Both the position numbers and the translations under genes were made by a program. Shown here piece after piece: positions 15,799 to 24,798 of a stretch of DNA of 27,517 bases (within the stretch, counting starts at the first letter, position 1; every line of letters starts with the position of its first letter). The notes under the pieces were generated by a model, which ran no database searches, was not told the origin of the DNA, and saw only the letters and a list, made by a program, of their open reading frames with translations. The DNA is from JAATFY01 sp049276515 (GTDB lineage Bacteria; Pseudomonadota; Alphaproteobacteria; UBA9219). The stretch lies in the NCBI GenBank assembly GCA_049276515.1, contig JBASWO010000053.1, positions 1 through 27,517 of the forward strand, in the 5' to 3' direction.

Positions 15799-16539
15799 TT
15801 ATATCATCGCCATACCGCCATTGATATGCAGGGTTTGACCTGTGATGTAGCGGGCCTCTTCTGAAGCCAAAAATACAACCCCTGCTGCAATATCCTTGCC
15901 CTCACCCATATGACCTGCCGGAATGCTGGCTAGGATTTTTTGTTTTTGATCATCAGTTAAAGCGTCAGTCATTGCTGATGCAATAAAACCCGGAGCAACA
16001 CAATTTACAGTCACATTGCGTGGCGCCATTTCTTGCGCCAATGATTTGCTCATGCCGATTAAGCCAGCTTTTGATGCTGCATAATTAGCCTGACCGCCAT
16101 TGCCCGTAACACCCACAATAGATGTTATGCTGATAATCCGACCCCAACGGCGTGACATCATGCCTTTCAAGGAAGCGCGGCTTAAACGAAACGCAGCAGC
16201 TAAATTAACATTGATGACGGTTTCCCAATCATCATCTTTCATGCGTAAGGCTAAGCCATCACGCGTAAGTCCGGCATTGTTAATCAAAATATCTACGCCG
16301 GAACCAGCTTGTGCCTCGGCATCTTTGAGCAACTGCGCAGGCGCCGTAGGATCTGATAAATTAGCAGGAGCAACAAAACTACGATCACCAAGTTGGGATT
16401 GTAGTGCCTGCAAGGCATCTACTTTGGTGCCCGACAATACAACTTTAGCACCCTGTGCGTGCAAAGCCCTCGCGATGCTATTACCAAGGCCACCAGAAGC
16501 GCCCGTAACCAAAGCCGTCTTACCAGTAAGATTAAACAT
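15799..16539 (-). CDS. fabG: 3-oxoacyl-[acyl-carrier-protein] reductase
   Basis: NADPH-dependent reductase of the fatty acid elongation cycle, cytoplasmic tetramer in the family. The 246 residues match FabG. Seen are the nucleotide-binding loop TGASGGLG (12-19), NNAG (87-90) and the catalytic set S140 (SITSIVG), Y153 and K157 in GGQANYAASKAG. The C-terminal VAPGFIASAMTDAL and YITGQTLHINGGMAM are typical of FabG among short-chain dehydrogenases. GAGGAG lies before the ATG and fabD ends 9 bases upstream, which supports the fatty-acid assignment. acpP and fabF, which commonly follow, are replaced by the ABC1 kinase. Confidence 0.96.
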   Translation of the reverse strand: MFNLTGKTALVTGASGGLGNSIARALHAQGAKVVLSGTKVDALQALQSQLGDRSFVAPANLSDPTAPAQLLKDAEAQAGSGVDILINNAGLTRDGLALRMKDDDWETVINVNLAAAFRLSRASLKGMMSRRWGRIISITSIVGVTGNGGQANYAASKAGLIGMSKSLAQEMAPRNVTVNCVAPGFIASAMTDALTDDQKQKILASIPAGHMGEGKDIAAGVVFLASEEARYITGQTLHINGGMAMI

Positions 16540-16548
16540 AGAAACTCC

Positions 16549-17490
16549 TCAAACCGTTTTCAAAAAAGCATCAATATCTTCGGGTGTCTGCAAAGAGAGT
16601 GCGGGCAATTCTTTATCAATACGCTTAGTTAACCCAGCCAGAACATTGCCTGCACCACACTCTACCAATTGCTCAACACCTTGCGCCCTCATGTAGAGAA
16701 CCGATTCACGCCAACGCACAGCGCCCGTCACCTGTTTGACCAATAAATTGCGGATTGTTGCCGCTTCACTTTCGGCCTCTGCTGTCACATTCGCAACAAC
16801 GGGTACTACTGGGGCCTTAATCGATACATTACTCAGAGCTTTTTGCATAACATCCGCCGCAGGCTGCATCAAAGAGCAATGAAAAGGAGCGCTAACGGGT
16901 AATTTTACGCTGCGTTTAAAGCCACGTTCTGCTGCAATTGCCATGGCACGATCCACAGCTGCTACATGACCACTGATAACCACCTGCCCTGGTGCATTAT
17001 CGTTAGCTGCCGTACAAACTTCACCTTGCGCGGCAGCTGCTGCAATTTCTTGGGCGATCGCCATATCAACACCTATGAGGGCAGCCATAGCGCCAATCCC
17101 CACAGGCACCGCCTCTTGCATAGCCTGTCCACGCTTTTTTAAGAGACGGGCTGTATCAGCCAGGCTGAACATTCCTGCAGCGCAAAGAGCAGAATATTCG
17201 CCAAGACTGTGGCCAGCTACGAATTTAGCGGCCGCTGGAAGTTGAAAGTTGCCCTGTTTTTCAAGCACCCGGATAACTGCCATACTAACGGCCATAAGGG
17301 CTGGCTGGGCGTTTTCTGTTAGCTTGAGGTCATCCGGAGGCCCCTCAAACATGAGTTTGCTCAGGTTCTGCCCCAGGGCCTCATCGACTTCCTGAAACAC
17401 GTCACGCGCCTCGGTAAAGGCAGCCGCTAAGGCTTGGCCCATGCCAACCGCCTGACTACCCTGCCCCGGAAAAACCAATGCACGCTTCAT
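16549..17490 (-). CDS. fabD: Malonyl-CoA-acyl carrier protein transacylase
   Basis: Transfers malonyl from CoA to acyl carrier protein to feed fatty acid elongation. The start is taken at the ATG at 17488-17490, giving 313 residues: it begins MKRALVFPGQGSQ as the family does and has GGAG 9 bases upstream. The open frame extends 18 codons further to 17544 but without family similarity. The nucleophile is S95 in GHSLGEYS and the paired His is H204 in APFHCSLM. C-terminal QLVECGAGNVLAGLTKRI is also typical. First gene of a fabD-fabG-ABC1 operon, divergent from hldD across 101 bases. Confidence 0.96.
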   Translation of the reverse strand: MKRALVFPGQGSQAVGMGQALAAAFTEARDVFQEVDEALGQNLSKLMFEGPPDDLKLTENAQPALMAVSMAVIRVLEKQGNFQLPAAAKFVAGHSLGEYSALCAAGMFSLADTARLLKKRGQAMQEAVPVGIGAMAALIGVDMAIAQEIAAAAAQGEVCTAANDNAPGQVVISGHVAAVDRAMAIAAERGFKRSVKLPVSAPFHCSLMQPAADVMQKALSNVSIKAPVVPVVANVTAEAESEAATIRNLLVKQVTGAVRWRESVLYMRAQGVEQLVECGAGNVLAGLTKRIDKELPALSLQTPEDIDAFLKTV

Positions 17491-17537
17491 TCTTCGAATC
17501 TCCATAACCATTTGAAAAGAGCCGCAACTGAACGCAC

Positions 17538-17566
17538 TTGTCAAATCGAAGTCAAGCGGGTCTATT
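17538..17566 (+). promoter_or_regulatory. Possible promoter for the hldD operon
   Basis: TTGTCA (17538-17543; 5 of 6 to the -35 consensus) and TCTATT (17561-17566; 4 of 6 to the -10 consensus) are 17 bases apart in the fabD-hldD divergent region. Transcription would start around 17573, leaving a leader of about 19 bases before the hldD ATG. Confidence 0.35.
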
Positions 17567-17591
17567 GGAGGCCAGAATCCTGAGGTTACCC

Positions 17592-18575
17592 ATGATTATC
17601 GTTACCGGCGGTGCCGGCTTTATTGGCTCTAATCTTGTAGCAGCGCTTGATGCGCGTGGCGAGCGCGTGGTTGTGTGCGATTGGCTAGGTTCCGGCGACA
17701 AATGGCACAATTTGGCCAAACGTGACCTTGAGGCCATTGTTGCCCCTGAAAAGCTTATGGAATTTCTCGATCAGCACACCGGTGAGATTGAAGCCATTTT
17801 TCATATGGGCGCGATTTCGACGACAACCGAAACCGATGCTGACCTCATCATCGACACAAATTTCCGCTTAAGCTGCCGTCTATGGCACTGGTGCAAAGAC
17901 GCAAATGTTCAATTCATCTATGCCTCATCAGCTGCAACTTATGGCGATGGCTCCAATGGTTTTAAAGATGAAGAAAGCATTGGCAGTCTTTCAGCTCTAC
18001 AGCCCCTTAATGCATACGGTTGGAGCAAACATTTATTTGATCGCTGGGTCACACGACAAAAGTCTCGTGGCACCGGTGGCCCACAACAATGTGTTGGCCT
18101 CAAGTTTTTTAATGTCTATGGCCCCAATGAGTATCACAAAGGAAGCCAACGCTCTGTTGTTGATCAAATTTATCCTTTCACAGTTCGCAACGAAGCGTTC
18201 CAACTCTTTAAATCCCACAACCCTTCTTACGAAGACGGTGGCCAGCTACGTGATTTTGTTTGGGTAGGTGATTGTGTAAAAGTTATGCTGTGGCTACTCG
18301 AGCATCCGAAGATTAACGGACTTTTCAATCTAGGCACCGGCCAGGCTCGTAGTTTTGCTGATTTGGCAGTTGCGACCTACCAAGCCGCAGGCAAAGCGCC
18401 CCTCATCAAATATAGGCCAATGCCAGAAGAACTTCAGGGTAAATATCAGTACTTTACTGAAGCTGACATGGGTAAATTACGTGCTAGCGGCTACACTGCA
18501 CCCTTTACCAGCCTTGAAGATGGCATCAAACTTTACGTTCAGGATTACCTGGCAAAAGACGATAAATACGTTTAA
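17592..18575 (+). CDS. hldD: ADP-L-glycero-D-manno-heptose 6-epimerase
   Basis: Last step in making ADP-L-glycero-beta-D-manno-heptose, the donor of inner-core heptose in lipopolysaccharide. Extended short-chain dehydrogenase fold with GGAGFIG (6-12) and the catalytic pair Y142 and K146 in NAYGWSKHLFD. HMGAISTTTETDADLI, KFFNVYGPNEYHKG and QLRDFVWVGDCV are hallmarks that separate it from other sugar epimerases. The start at 17592 gives 327 residues and has GAGG 6 bases upstream; the frame is open 18 codons further but that part lies across the divergent promoter region and has no family similarity. hldE follows 11 bases later. Confidence 0.95.
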   Translation: MIIVTGGAGFIGSNLVAALDARGERVVVCDWLGSGDKWHNLAKRDLEAIVAPEKLMEFLDQHTGEIEAIFHMGAISTTTETDADLIIDTNFRLSCRLWHWCKDANVQFIYASSAATYGDGSNGFKDEESIGSLSALQPLNAYGWSKHLFDRWVTRQKSRGTGGPQQCVGLKFFNVYGPNEYHKGSQRSVVDQIYPFTVRNEAFQLFKSHNPSYEDGGQLRDFVWVGDCVKVMLWLLEHPKINGLFNLGTGQARSFADLAVATYQAAGKAPLIKYRPMPEELQGKYQYFTEADMGKLRASGYTAPFTSLEDGIKLYVQDYLAKDDKYV

Positions 18576-18586
18576 CGGCAGGATTT

Positions 18587-20065
18587 ATGGATCAAAAACT
18601 TATTCCCCTTATCGATAAGCTTTCCAATCATCGCGTACTGTGCGTGGGCGATGTCATGTTGGATAGGTATATTTATGGACAGGTTGAACGCATCTCGCCC
18701 GAAGCACCTATTCCTGTTTTGCGTATTCAGCGCGAAGCAGTGACCCTTGGGGCTGCCGGTAACGTCGTACGCAATATTGTCTCGCTCGGCGGCCAGGTTG
18801 ATTTTATTGGTGTCGTCGGCCAAGACCAGGCTGGCTATGACCTAGCTAAGCAACTCACATCTTTACCGCAAGTGACGTCAAATCTTTTGACGGACAACTC
18901 CCGACCTACCACACTCAAGACACGATATGTGGCTGATGGGCAGCAATTGCTGCGCGCTGACCACGAAATTAGCCAAGCCGTCTCCAGCGATGTCGAAAAA
19001 CAAATTTTGCTACGCGTTCGTGGCGCTCTGCAGGATTGCAAAGTCATCATTCTTTCTGACTATGCCAAGGGCGTTCTCACAAAATCAGTCGTTGCCGATA
19101 TTATCAAAGAAGCTAACGCCCAAGGATGCAAAGTTCTCATTGACCCCAAGGGCCGTGATTTCACTCAATATCATGGCGCTTATATGCTGACACCAAATCG
19201 TAAAGAACTCACCGAAGTCAGCGGCATGGCCATTAAAGATGTTGCAGATGCTGAGAAGGCAGCGCGCCAGTTGATTGATGCGCACAAATTGCAAGGTGTG
19301 TTGGCTAAACTTGGCGCTGACGGCGTTTGCCTTGTCATGAAAGATCAGCCTTCGGTTCATTTACGCGCCACGGCGCGCGAAATTTTTGATGTTTCTGGTG
19401 CTGGCGATACGGTTGTAGCTACTTTAGCTTTAGCTCTCGCAGGCGGTTTATCGCCAACTGATAGCGCTGCACTCGCCAATATCGCGGGCGCTATTGTGGT
19501 CGGAAAGATTGGCACAGCTACAGTCACGCGCGAAGAATTAAAGCGTGAACTAGCGCATGATCAAGCACGCCAAAGTGAAGATAAACTCATCTCACTAACT
19601 GAAGCCTCAGAGCTAGCTGAACGCTGGCGCAAGCAAGGCTTTAAAGTTGGATTTACCAATGGTTGCTTTGATCTCCTTCATCCTGGACATATCTCTTTAC
19701 TGCGCCAAGCACGTAAAGCCTGCGATAAGCTGATTGTCGGCTTGAACAGCGATGCTTCTGTTAAAAAGCTCAAAGGTGAGACGCGTCCCGTGCAAAACGA
19801 AGCTTCGCGGGCAACCGTTTTGGCGTCCCTTAGCGATGTAGATCAGATTGTTATCTTTGGTGAAGACACGCCCGTAGAATTGATTAAAGCCATACGCCCT
19901 ACTGTCTTAATCAAAGGTGCTGACTATACCGTGAGCACAGTCGTTGGCGCTGATCTTGTACAAGGTTGGGGTGGGCAAGTTGTGCTCGCCAATCTTGTCG
20001 ATGGCCATAGCACAACGGCCACGATTGCGAAGCTACAGCCCAAGAAAGCTGGCGGTGCCTCCTAA
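18587..20065 (+). CDS. hldE: Bifunctional heptose-7-phosphate kinase / heptose-1-phosphate adenylyltransferase
   Basis: 492 residues, the full two-domain form. Residues 1 to about 322 are a PfkB/ribokinase-type kinase that phosphorylates D-glycero-D-manno-heptose 7-phosphate at C1, with LGAAGNVVRNIVSLGG near the N-terminus and DVSGAGDT (268-275; catalytic Asp D274). Residues about 345-492 are a nucleotidyltransferase that adds AMP, with TNGCFDLLHPGH (357-368) and the late motif DGHSTTATI. The intermediate GmhB phosphatase and GmhA isomerase are not in the window. AGGA lies just before the ATG. The next gene starts 1 base after its stop. Confidence 0.96.
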   Translation: MDQKLIPLIDKLSNHRVLCVGDVMLDRYIYGQVERISPEAPIPVLRIQREAVTLGAAGNVVRNIVSLGGQVDFIGVVGQDQAGYDLAKQLTSLPQVTSNLLTDNSRPTTLKTRYVADGQQLLRADHEISQAVSSDVEKQILLRVRGALQDCKVIILSDYAKGVLTKSVVADIIKEANAQGCKVLIDPKGRDFTQYHGAYMLTPNRKELTEVSGMAIKDVADAEKAARQLIDAHKLQGVLAKLGADGVCLVMKDQPSVHLRATAREIFDVSGAGDTVVATLALALAGGLSPTDSAALANIAGAIVVGKIGTATVTREELKRELAHDQARQSEDKLISLTEASELAERWRKQGFKVGFTNGCFDLLHPGHISLLRQARKACDKLIVGLNSDASVKKLKGETRPVQNEASRATVLASLSDVDQIVIFGEDTPVELIKAIRPTVLIKGADYTVSTVVGADLVQGWGGQVVLANLVDGHSTTATIAKLQPKKAGGAS

Positions 20066-20066
20066 C

Positions 20067-21731
20067 ATGACGGTGTGCGTCCAATATGCCCGCCCCTCAT
20101 CTGGTCAAGGTGAAACTGAAATTTTTGGCCTGGATGTTGCAGTCAATAATCTCCTAACTGCTTATTTTAAACATAGCCGCCAAGATAAATTCCTCTGTCG
20201 ACCAACAGATATTCCAAGCTTTGAGCACTTTAAGTTATTGGCAAAGAATATAGGCATTGATGCAGAAAATCGCTGTCTGGGATTAGATCCACGCCATCCC
20301 AAACATAACCTCGGTAGTATTTCATGCCTATTCCGCCCCGATCCACTCACCGCTGACCTCGTTTGGCGCCGTCAGCAATTAGATGGTGTAGGATTCTCAA
20401 CTTGTGGACTTGTTCACACCATGAGTGGTGAGCGTATCGCGCGAGCTGTCGGAGAACTTGTTGTTGCACCGAGCGATGGAACAGATGCCTTAATATGCCC
20501 CTCTGAAGCCATTCGTGACGCTGTGCAGAATTTATGGGGCATCTATGCAGATTATTTAAATTTTCGCTCAGGTGGCAAATTTAAATGCCCAGTTCAAACA
20601 CCCGTTATTCCTCTGGGCATTGATACAGATAAATTTCTACGCCTAACATCCGATGATAAACGGACAGCTCAACGCAAAGCCTTAAATGTAAGCGATGATG
20701 AAGTTGTTATCCTTTTTGTTGGCCGTCTTAGTTTTGCAACAAAAGCCCACCCTCTTGCACTATGGCAAGCTGCTGAACGCGCCGCACAACACACACAAAA
20801 GAAATTGCGCGTTGTGATGTTTGGCTATTTCAAGCCCATCGATATGGAGACGCATTTTAAAGCTCTCGCGACCGCCACTTGCGTAAAAGCTAAAGTCGAA
20901 TTTGTTATGAATAATGATCCACGCTTTCCCGATGGATTATGGGCAGGCGCCGATATCTTCACATCTCTCTCCGATAATATTCAGGAGAGTTTTGGCCTCA
21001 CCCCAATTGAGGCTATGGCATCAGGTCTGCCGGCTATTATTAGTGACTGGAATGGTTATCGTGGCTCTGTGCGTGACGGGCTGGATGGTTTTCTTATTCC
21101 CACATTAATGCCAGATCCAAAAGCTGGCCTTGCCATTGCTGAGGCTTATTACAATGAAGAGAATTATGGTGTCTCTTTAATGGCATCAGCACAATCAACG
21201 ACGATTGATGTCGAGAAATGTGCAAAGGCAATTCAAATCTTAGCTGATGATGCCGCAAAACGTCGTAGTTTTGGTGACAATGGCCGTATCCGCGCTCAAA
21301 ACATGTTTGATTGGCGACACATCATAAAGGCGTATGAAAATCTCTGGCAACAACTAGCCGAGCAACGTCAGGCTAAACCACCCAAAGCAGGTATCCCAAT
21401 AGGCTGGCAAGCCGTCCATCCCGGTTTCCCCAATCCTTGGGCCATGTTTAAGAGCTTCCCCACAACACATTTAACCCAAGATGATAAAATTCATGTCACA
21501 ATGAGTGTGGACGAAATTAAAAATCTTATGAAGCATGATATGAATTTCTTTGTTCCTGAACTAATGGCCCCTAAAGCCACGATGCTGGAATTAATTGAAT
21601 TGATCCGTAAAGCCGGAACTGCACGTGTTTATGATGTGACGACAGCCTTCCCTGATAATGAGCAAGATCGCGTCTTGCGGTGTGTTGGCTGGATGTTGAA
21701 GCACGGTATCTGCGTTGTGGAGCGAAAATGA
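20067..21731 (+). CDS. GT4-type glycosyltransferase with unknown C-terminal extension
   Basis: 554 residues from the ATG one base after hldE; the frame is open 41 codons further upstream, inside hldE, and that extension is not credible. GT-B fold: the C-terminal nucleotide-sugar-binding half holds VVILFVGRLS (213-222) and the E-x7-E motif ESFGLTPIE (307-315) with SDNIQ before it, followed by EAMASGLPAIISDWNGYRGSV. Residues about 440-554 lie beyond the normal GT-B fold; the last 60 or so (TMLELIELIRKAGTARVYDV, RCVGWMLKHGICVVE) read like a winged-helix fold. Next to hldD-hldE, a role in lipopolysaccharide core or another envelope glycan is likely, but donor and acceptor are unknown. Its stop overlaps the next start in ATGA. 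Confidence 0.87.
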   Translation: MTVCVQYARPSSGQGETEIFGLDVAVNNLLTAYFKHSRQDKFLCRPTDIPSFEHFKLLAKNIGIDAENRCLGLDPRHPKHNLGSISCLFRPDPLTADLVWRRQQLDGVGFSTCGLVHTMSGERIARAVGELVVAPSDGTDALICPSEAIRDAVQNLWGIYADYLNFRSGGKFKCPVQTPVIPLGIDTDKFLRLTSDDKRTAQRKALNVSDDEVVILFVGRLSFATKAHPLALWQAAERAAQHTQKKLRVVMFGYFKPIDMETHFKALATATCVKAKVEFVMNNDPRFPDGLWAGADIFTSLSDNIQESFGLTPIEAMASGLPAIISDWNGYRGSVRDGLDGFLIPTLMPDPKAGLAIAEAYYNEENYGVSLMASAQSTTIDVEKCAKAIQILADDAAKRRSFGDNGRIRAQNMFDWRHIIKAYENLWQQLAEQRQAKPPKAGIPIGWQAVHPGFPNPWAMFKSFPTTHLTQDDKIHVTMSVDEIKNLMKHDMNFFVPELMAPKATMLELIELIRKAGTARVYDVTTAFPDNEQDRVLRCVGWMLKHGICVVERK

Positions 21732-22120
21732 GTGACATCCCGCCTCCTTTTGAATCGGCTTGGTTTCTCCTCTTTATCGGCGCTCTCTGCGGCATAGCTC
21801 TCGGCAGTTTTATTAGCATGCTCAGTTACCGCCTGCCTCTTAATATGTCGATTATTAAACCAGGCTCATACTGCCCCAAATGCAAAACGGGATTAAAACC
21901 AACTGATTTAGTTCCTATTTTATCTTGGATACTCAGTGGCGGCATGTGCCGTTATTGCAAAGCTCAAATTCCCGCACGTTACCCAATCATTGAATTGGTA
22001 ACAGGTATAGCAACAGCACTCGCCTTCGCTTGGATTGGTATTAGCTTAGCCTTGCTTGTGATTGTGGCTGTTATTGTTGCGATCATTACCTGGGTTACGA
22101 TCTGGTATGAGACAACCTAA
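21728..22120 (+). CDS. Prepilin peptidase N-terminal domain protein, no peptidase half
   Basis: 130 residues from the ATG in the ATGA overlap; the frame is open 16 codons further upstream but inside the glycosyltransferase. A first membrane helix (about 12-35, with GSFISMLSYRLP) leads to the four-cysteine domain of prepilin peptidases: CPKC (C49, C52), then DLVPILSWILSGGMCRYC (C74, C77) and ARYPIIELVTG. A second hydrophobic segment runs from about 92 to 122, and the protein ends TWVTIWYETT, close to where family A24 enzymes carry the first catalytic Asp. Both catalytic aspartates are absent, so it cannot be a peptidase by itself. It may be a remnant or a free-standing metal- or redox-binding membrane protein. 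The TAA overlaps the alaS stop by 4 bases. Confidence 0.8.
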   Translation: MSDIPPPFESAWFLLFIGALCGIALGSFISMLSYRLPLNMSIIKPGSYCPKCKTGLKPTDLVPILSWILSGGMCRYCKAQIPARYPIIELVTGIATALAFAWIGISLALLVIVAVIVAIITWVTIWYETT

Positions 22121-24798
22121 GCTGCTTTCTTCTCCAGCGCCTGCTCAATTGCAATTATCGCTTTCGACATAGCTGATACATCTGATCCGCCAGCTTGCGC
22201 CATGTCTGGGCGACCGCCGCCGCCTTTACCGCCGACAGCTTCAGCACCTGTCTTAACAAGATCTACAGCGCTTACGCGCTTTACGAGATCTTCTGTAACA
22301 GCAACAACAATCGATACTTTATCATCAGCACCAGAGAGAAGCGCCACAACACCAGATTTAATCTGCCCTTTAAAAGCATCAGCCATGGGCTTCAAATCTT
22401 TGGCAGGAACATCTTTTAAAATACGTCCAACAAAATTGATGCCATTAATTTGTTTTGGAGCTTCTGCAGCAGCTCCTGATACAGAACCACCGCCACCTAA
22501 AGCCAATTGCTTACGTAGATCTGCAATTTCACGTTCTAATTTTTTGCGGTCTTCAATTAATTGCGTCACGCGAGCAGGCAGTTCTGACGCAGGTGCTTTT
22601 GCAGCATCGGCAGCTGATTGCAGCAGTTTCTCTTGCTGATTATACCAATCTAAAGCAGCCGCACCTGTTAGCGCCTCAATACGTCTCACTCCACTTGAGA
22701 CAGCACTTTCAGAAACGATTTTAAAGAGCCCAATATCGCCCGTACGCTTTACGTGTGTTCCGCCGCAAAGCTCAACCGAGAAATGCTCTTTGCCTTGCTC
22801 ATTCTTATCTTCCCTACCGCCCATAAAGAGCACACGCACTTCATCACCATATTTCTCACCAAAAAGAGCCATGGCGCCGTTATCAGTGGCCTCTTTAGGC
22901 GTCATAAGGCGCGTTGTAACTTCATCATTTTGGCGAATACGATTATTGACCTCGAGCTCAATCTCTTCAATGTCTTTGGCGGCAATCGGTGTGGGTTGGC
23001 TAAAATCAAAACGCAACTTATCAGGCGCCACCAAAGATCCTTTTTGAGTGACATGCGTACCAAGCTTACGGCGCAAGGCCTCATGTAAAAGATGAGTAGC
23101 TGAGTGATGGGAACGCAAGTTCGAACGCCGTGTGGCATTGACTTCCATAACAACAAGATCACCTGTCTTTAAAGTACCTTTTTCAACTTTACCAATATGA
23201 ACCCAGACGGTATCGGCTTCTTTTTGAGTGTCGGTAATTTTGACAACAGCGCCAGATGGCGTTGTGATCACACCCGTATCACCCATCTGGCCACCAGATT
23301 CGCCATAGAATGGTGTTTGATTGACGATGATTTGCACATCATCCCCCGCTTTCACATCACCCACGCGTGCAGCATTCTTGATGAGAGCGGTAATTTGGCC
23401 CTCTGCTTTTTCTGTGCTGTAGCCAAGGAAGTCTGTAGCGCCTAACTCATCGCGCAACTCAAACCATAGTTTTGCGGTCCCCGTTTGCCCCGAGCCTGAC
23501 CATGAAGCACGAGCTGTCTCTTTTTGTTTTGCCATAGCCGCTTCAAAACCTGGCACATCAACTTTCTGCCCCTGCCCGCGCAAAACGTCCTGCGTTAAAT
23601 CTAAAGGGAAACCAAAAGTATCATAAAGTTTAAAGGCAACTTCGCCTTTTAAAGCTCCACCTTTAGGTAGATTTTTGGTTTCTTCATCTAAAAGTTTAAG
23701 ACCACGATCCAACATTTGTTTGAAACGCGATTCTTCAAGCTTCAAAGTCTCAGTAATCAATGGTTGTGCGCGAACGAGCTCGGGATAAGCCGTGCCCATC
23801 TGTTTCACAAGTTCTGGTACCAGCTGGTAAATCATAGGCTCTTTAGCGCCTAATATATGGGCATGACGCATAGCTCTACGCATAATACGGCGCAACACAT
23901 AACCGCGGCCCTCGTTGCCAGGCAACACACCATCAGCAATAAGGAAAGATGTGGCCCGCAAATGATCGGCAATCACGCGGAAAGATGGTTTTTGAGCACC
24001 TTCTGGATCGACCTTCACGAGATCAGCTGTAACACCAATAATAGCCTTGAAGAGATCAATATCGTAATTCGAGGTCACCCCTTGCAGGATCGCCGCCATG
24101 CGCTCAAGGCCCATGCCAGTATCAACGGACGGTTTAGGCAGCGGAACACGCTTGCCGCCTGGCTGCTCTTCAAACTGCATGAAGACAAGATTCCAGAATT
24201 CAAGGAAACGATCACCATCTTCATCCGGTGATCCGGGGGGCCCACCCTGTAATTTATCGCCTTGGTCGATGAAAATTTCTGAACAGGGGCCACAAGGACC
24301 TACATCACCCATACGCCAGAAGTTAGCATCGGTTTTAATCCTGATAATTTTGTCATCTGAGAAACCAGCCACTTTCTTCCAAATCTGTGCGGCCTGATCA
24401 TCTTCATGATAAACGGTAACCAGTAGCTTATCTTTCTTGAGACCGTAATCTTTAGTGACAAGTTCCCATGCATAAGCAATGGCTTCTTCTTTGAAATAAT
24501 CGCCAAAAGAAAAATTACCGAGCATCTCAAAAAAAGTATGGTGGCGGGCGGTATAACCAACATTTTCAAGATCGTTATGCTTGCCGCCGGCACGTACTGA
24601 CTTCTGCGCTGATGTTGCACGCTTATAGGGTCGTGTTTCGGCACCTGTGAAGACGTTCTTAAATTGCACCATACCTGAATTGACGAACATTAAAGTTGGA
24701 TCATTGCGTGGCACGAGAGGACTCGATTCCACAATTGTGTGGCCCTGTTTGGCGAAATAATTCAGAAAAGTAGAGCGTATATCAGCGAGTGTTTTCAT
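22117..24798 (-). CDS. alaS: Alanyl-tRNA synthetase
   Basis: 893 residues, full length for bacterial AlaRS. It begins MKTLADIRSTFLNYFAKQGH, has the class II catalytic core with FVNSGMVQFKNVFTG, HHTFFEMLGNFSFGDYF and SVDTGMGLERMAAILQG, and the editing domain with HSATHLLHEALR and the zinc-binding CGGTHVKRTGDIG. The C-terminal oligomerisation region ends GGKGGGGRPDMAQAGG followed by a short helix. AAGGG lies 7 bases before the ATG. The gene stands alone, convergent with the glycosyltransferase operon and divergent from a small unknown ORF across about 150 AT-rich bases. Confidence 0.98.
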   Translation of the reverse strand: MKTLADIRSTFLNYFAKQGHTIVESSPLVPRNDPTLMFVNSGMVQFKNVFTGAETRPYKRATSAQKSVRAGGKHNDLENVGYTARHHTFFEMLGNFSFGDYFKEEAIAYAWELVTKDYGLKKDKLLVTVYHEDDQAAQIWKKVAGFSDDKIIRIKTDANFWRMGDVGPCGPCSEIFIDQGDKLQGGPPGSPDEDGDRFLEFWNLVFMQFEEQPGGKRVPLPKPSVDTGMGLERMAAILQGVTSNYDIDLFKAIIGVTADLVKVDPEGAQKPSFRVIADHLRATSFLIADGVLPGNEGRGYVLRRIMRRAMRHAHILGAKEPMIYQLVPELVKQMGTAYPELVRAQPLITETLKLEESRFKQMLDRGLKLLDEETKNLPKGGALKGEVAFKLYDTFGFPLDLTQDVLRGQGQKVDVPGFEAAMAKQKETARASWSGSGQTGTAKLWFELRDELGATDFLGYSTEKAEGQITALIKNAARVGDVKAGDDVQIIVNQTPFYGESGGQMGDTGVITTPSGAVVKITDTQKEADTVWVHIGKVEKGTLKTGDLVVMEVNATRRSNLRSHHSATHLLHEALRRKLGTHVTQKGSLVAPDKLRFDFSQPTPIAAKDIEEIELEVNNRIRQNDEVTTRLMTPKEATDNGAMALFGEKYGDEVRVLFMGGREDKNEQGKEHFSVELCGGTHVKRTGDIGLFKIVSESAVSSGVRRIEALTGAAALDWYNQQEKLLQSAADAAKAPASELPARVTQLIEDRKKLEREIADLRKQLALGGGGSVSGAAAEAPKQINGINFVGRILKDVPAKDLKPMADAFKGQIKSGVVALLSGADDKVSIVVAVTEDLVKRVSAVDLVKTGAEAVGGKGGGGRPDMAQAGGSDVSAMSKAIIAIEQALEKKAA

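Noticed and set aside
16100..16696. 198-codon + strand ORF opposite fabG and fabD
   Set aside because: It spans the junction of two well-supported genes on the other strand and has no recognisable protein features.
22202..22639. 145-codon + strand ORF opposite the end of alaS
   Set aside because: It is the antisense frame of a highly conserved alaS region; composition and lack of a ribosome binding site mark it as a shadow.
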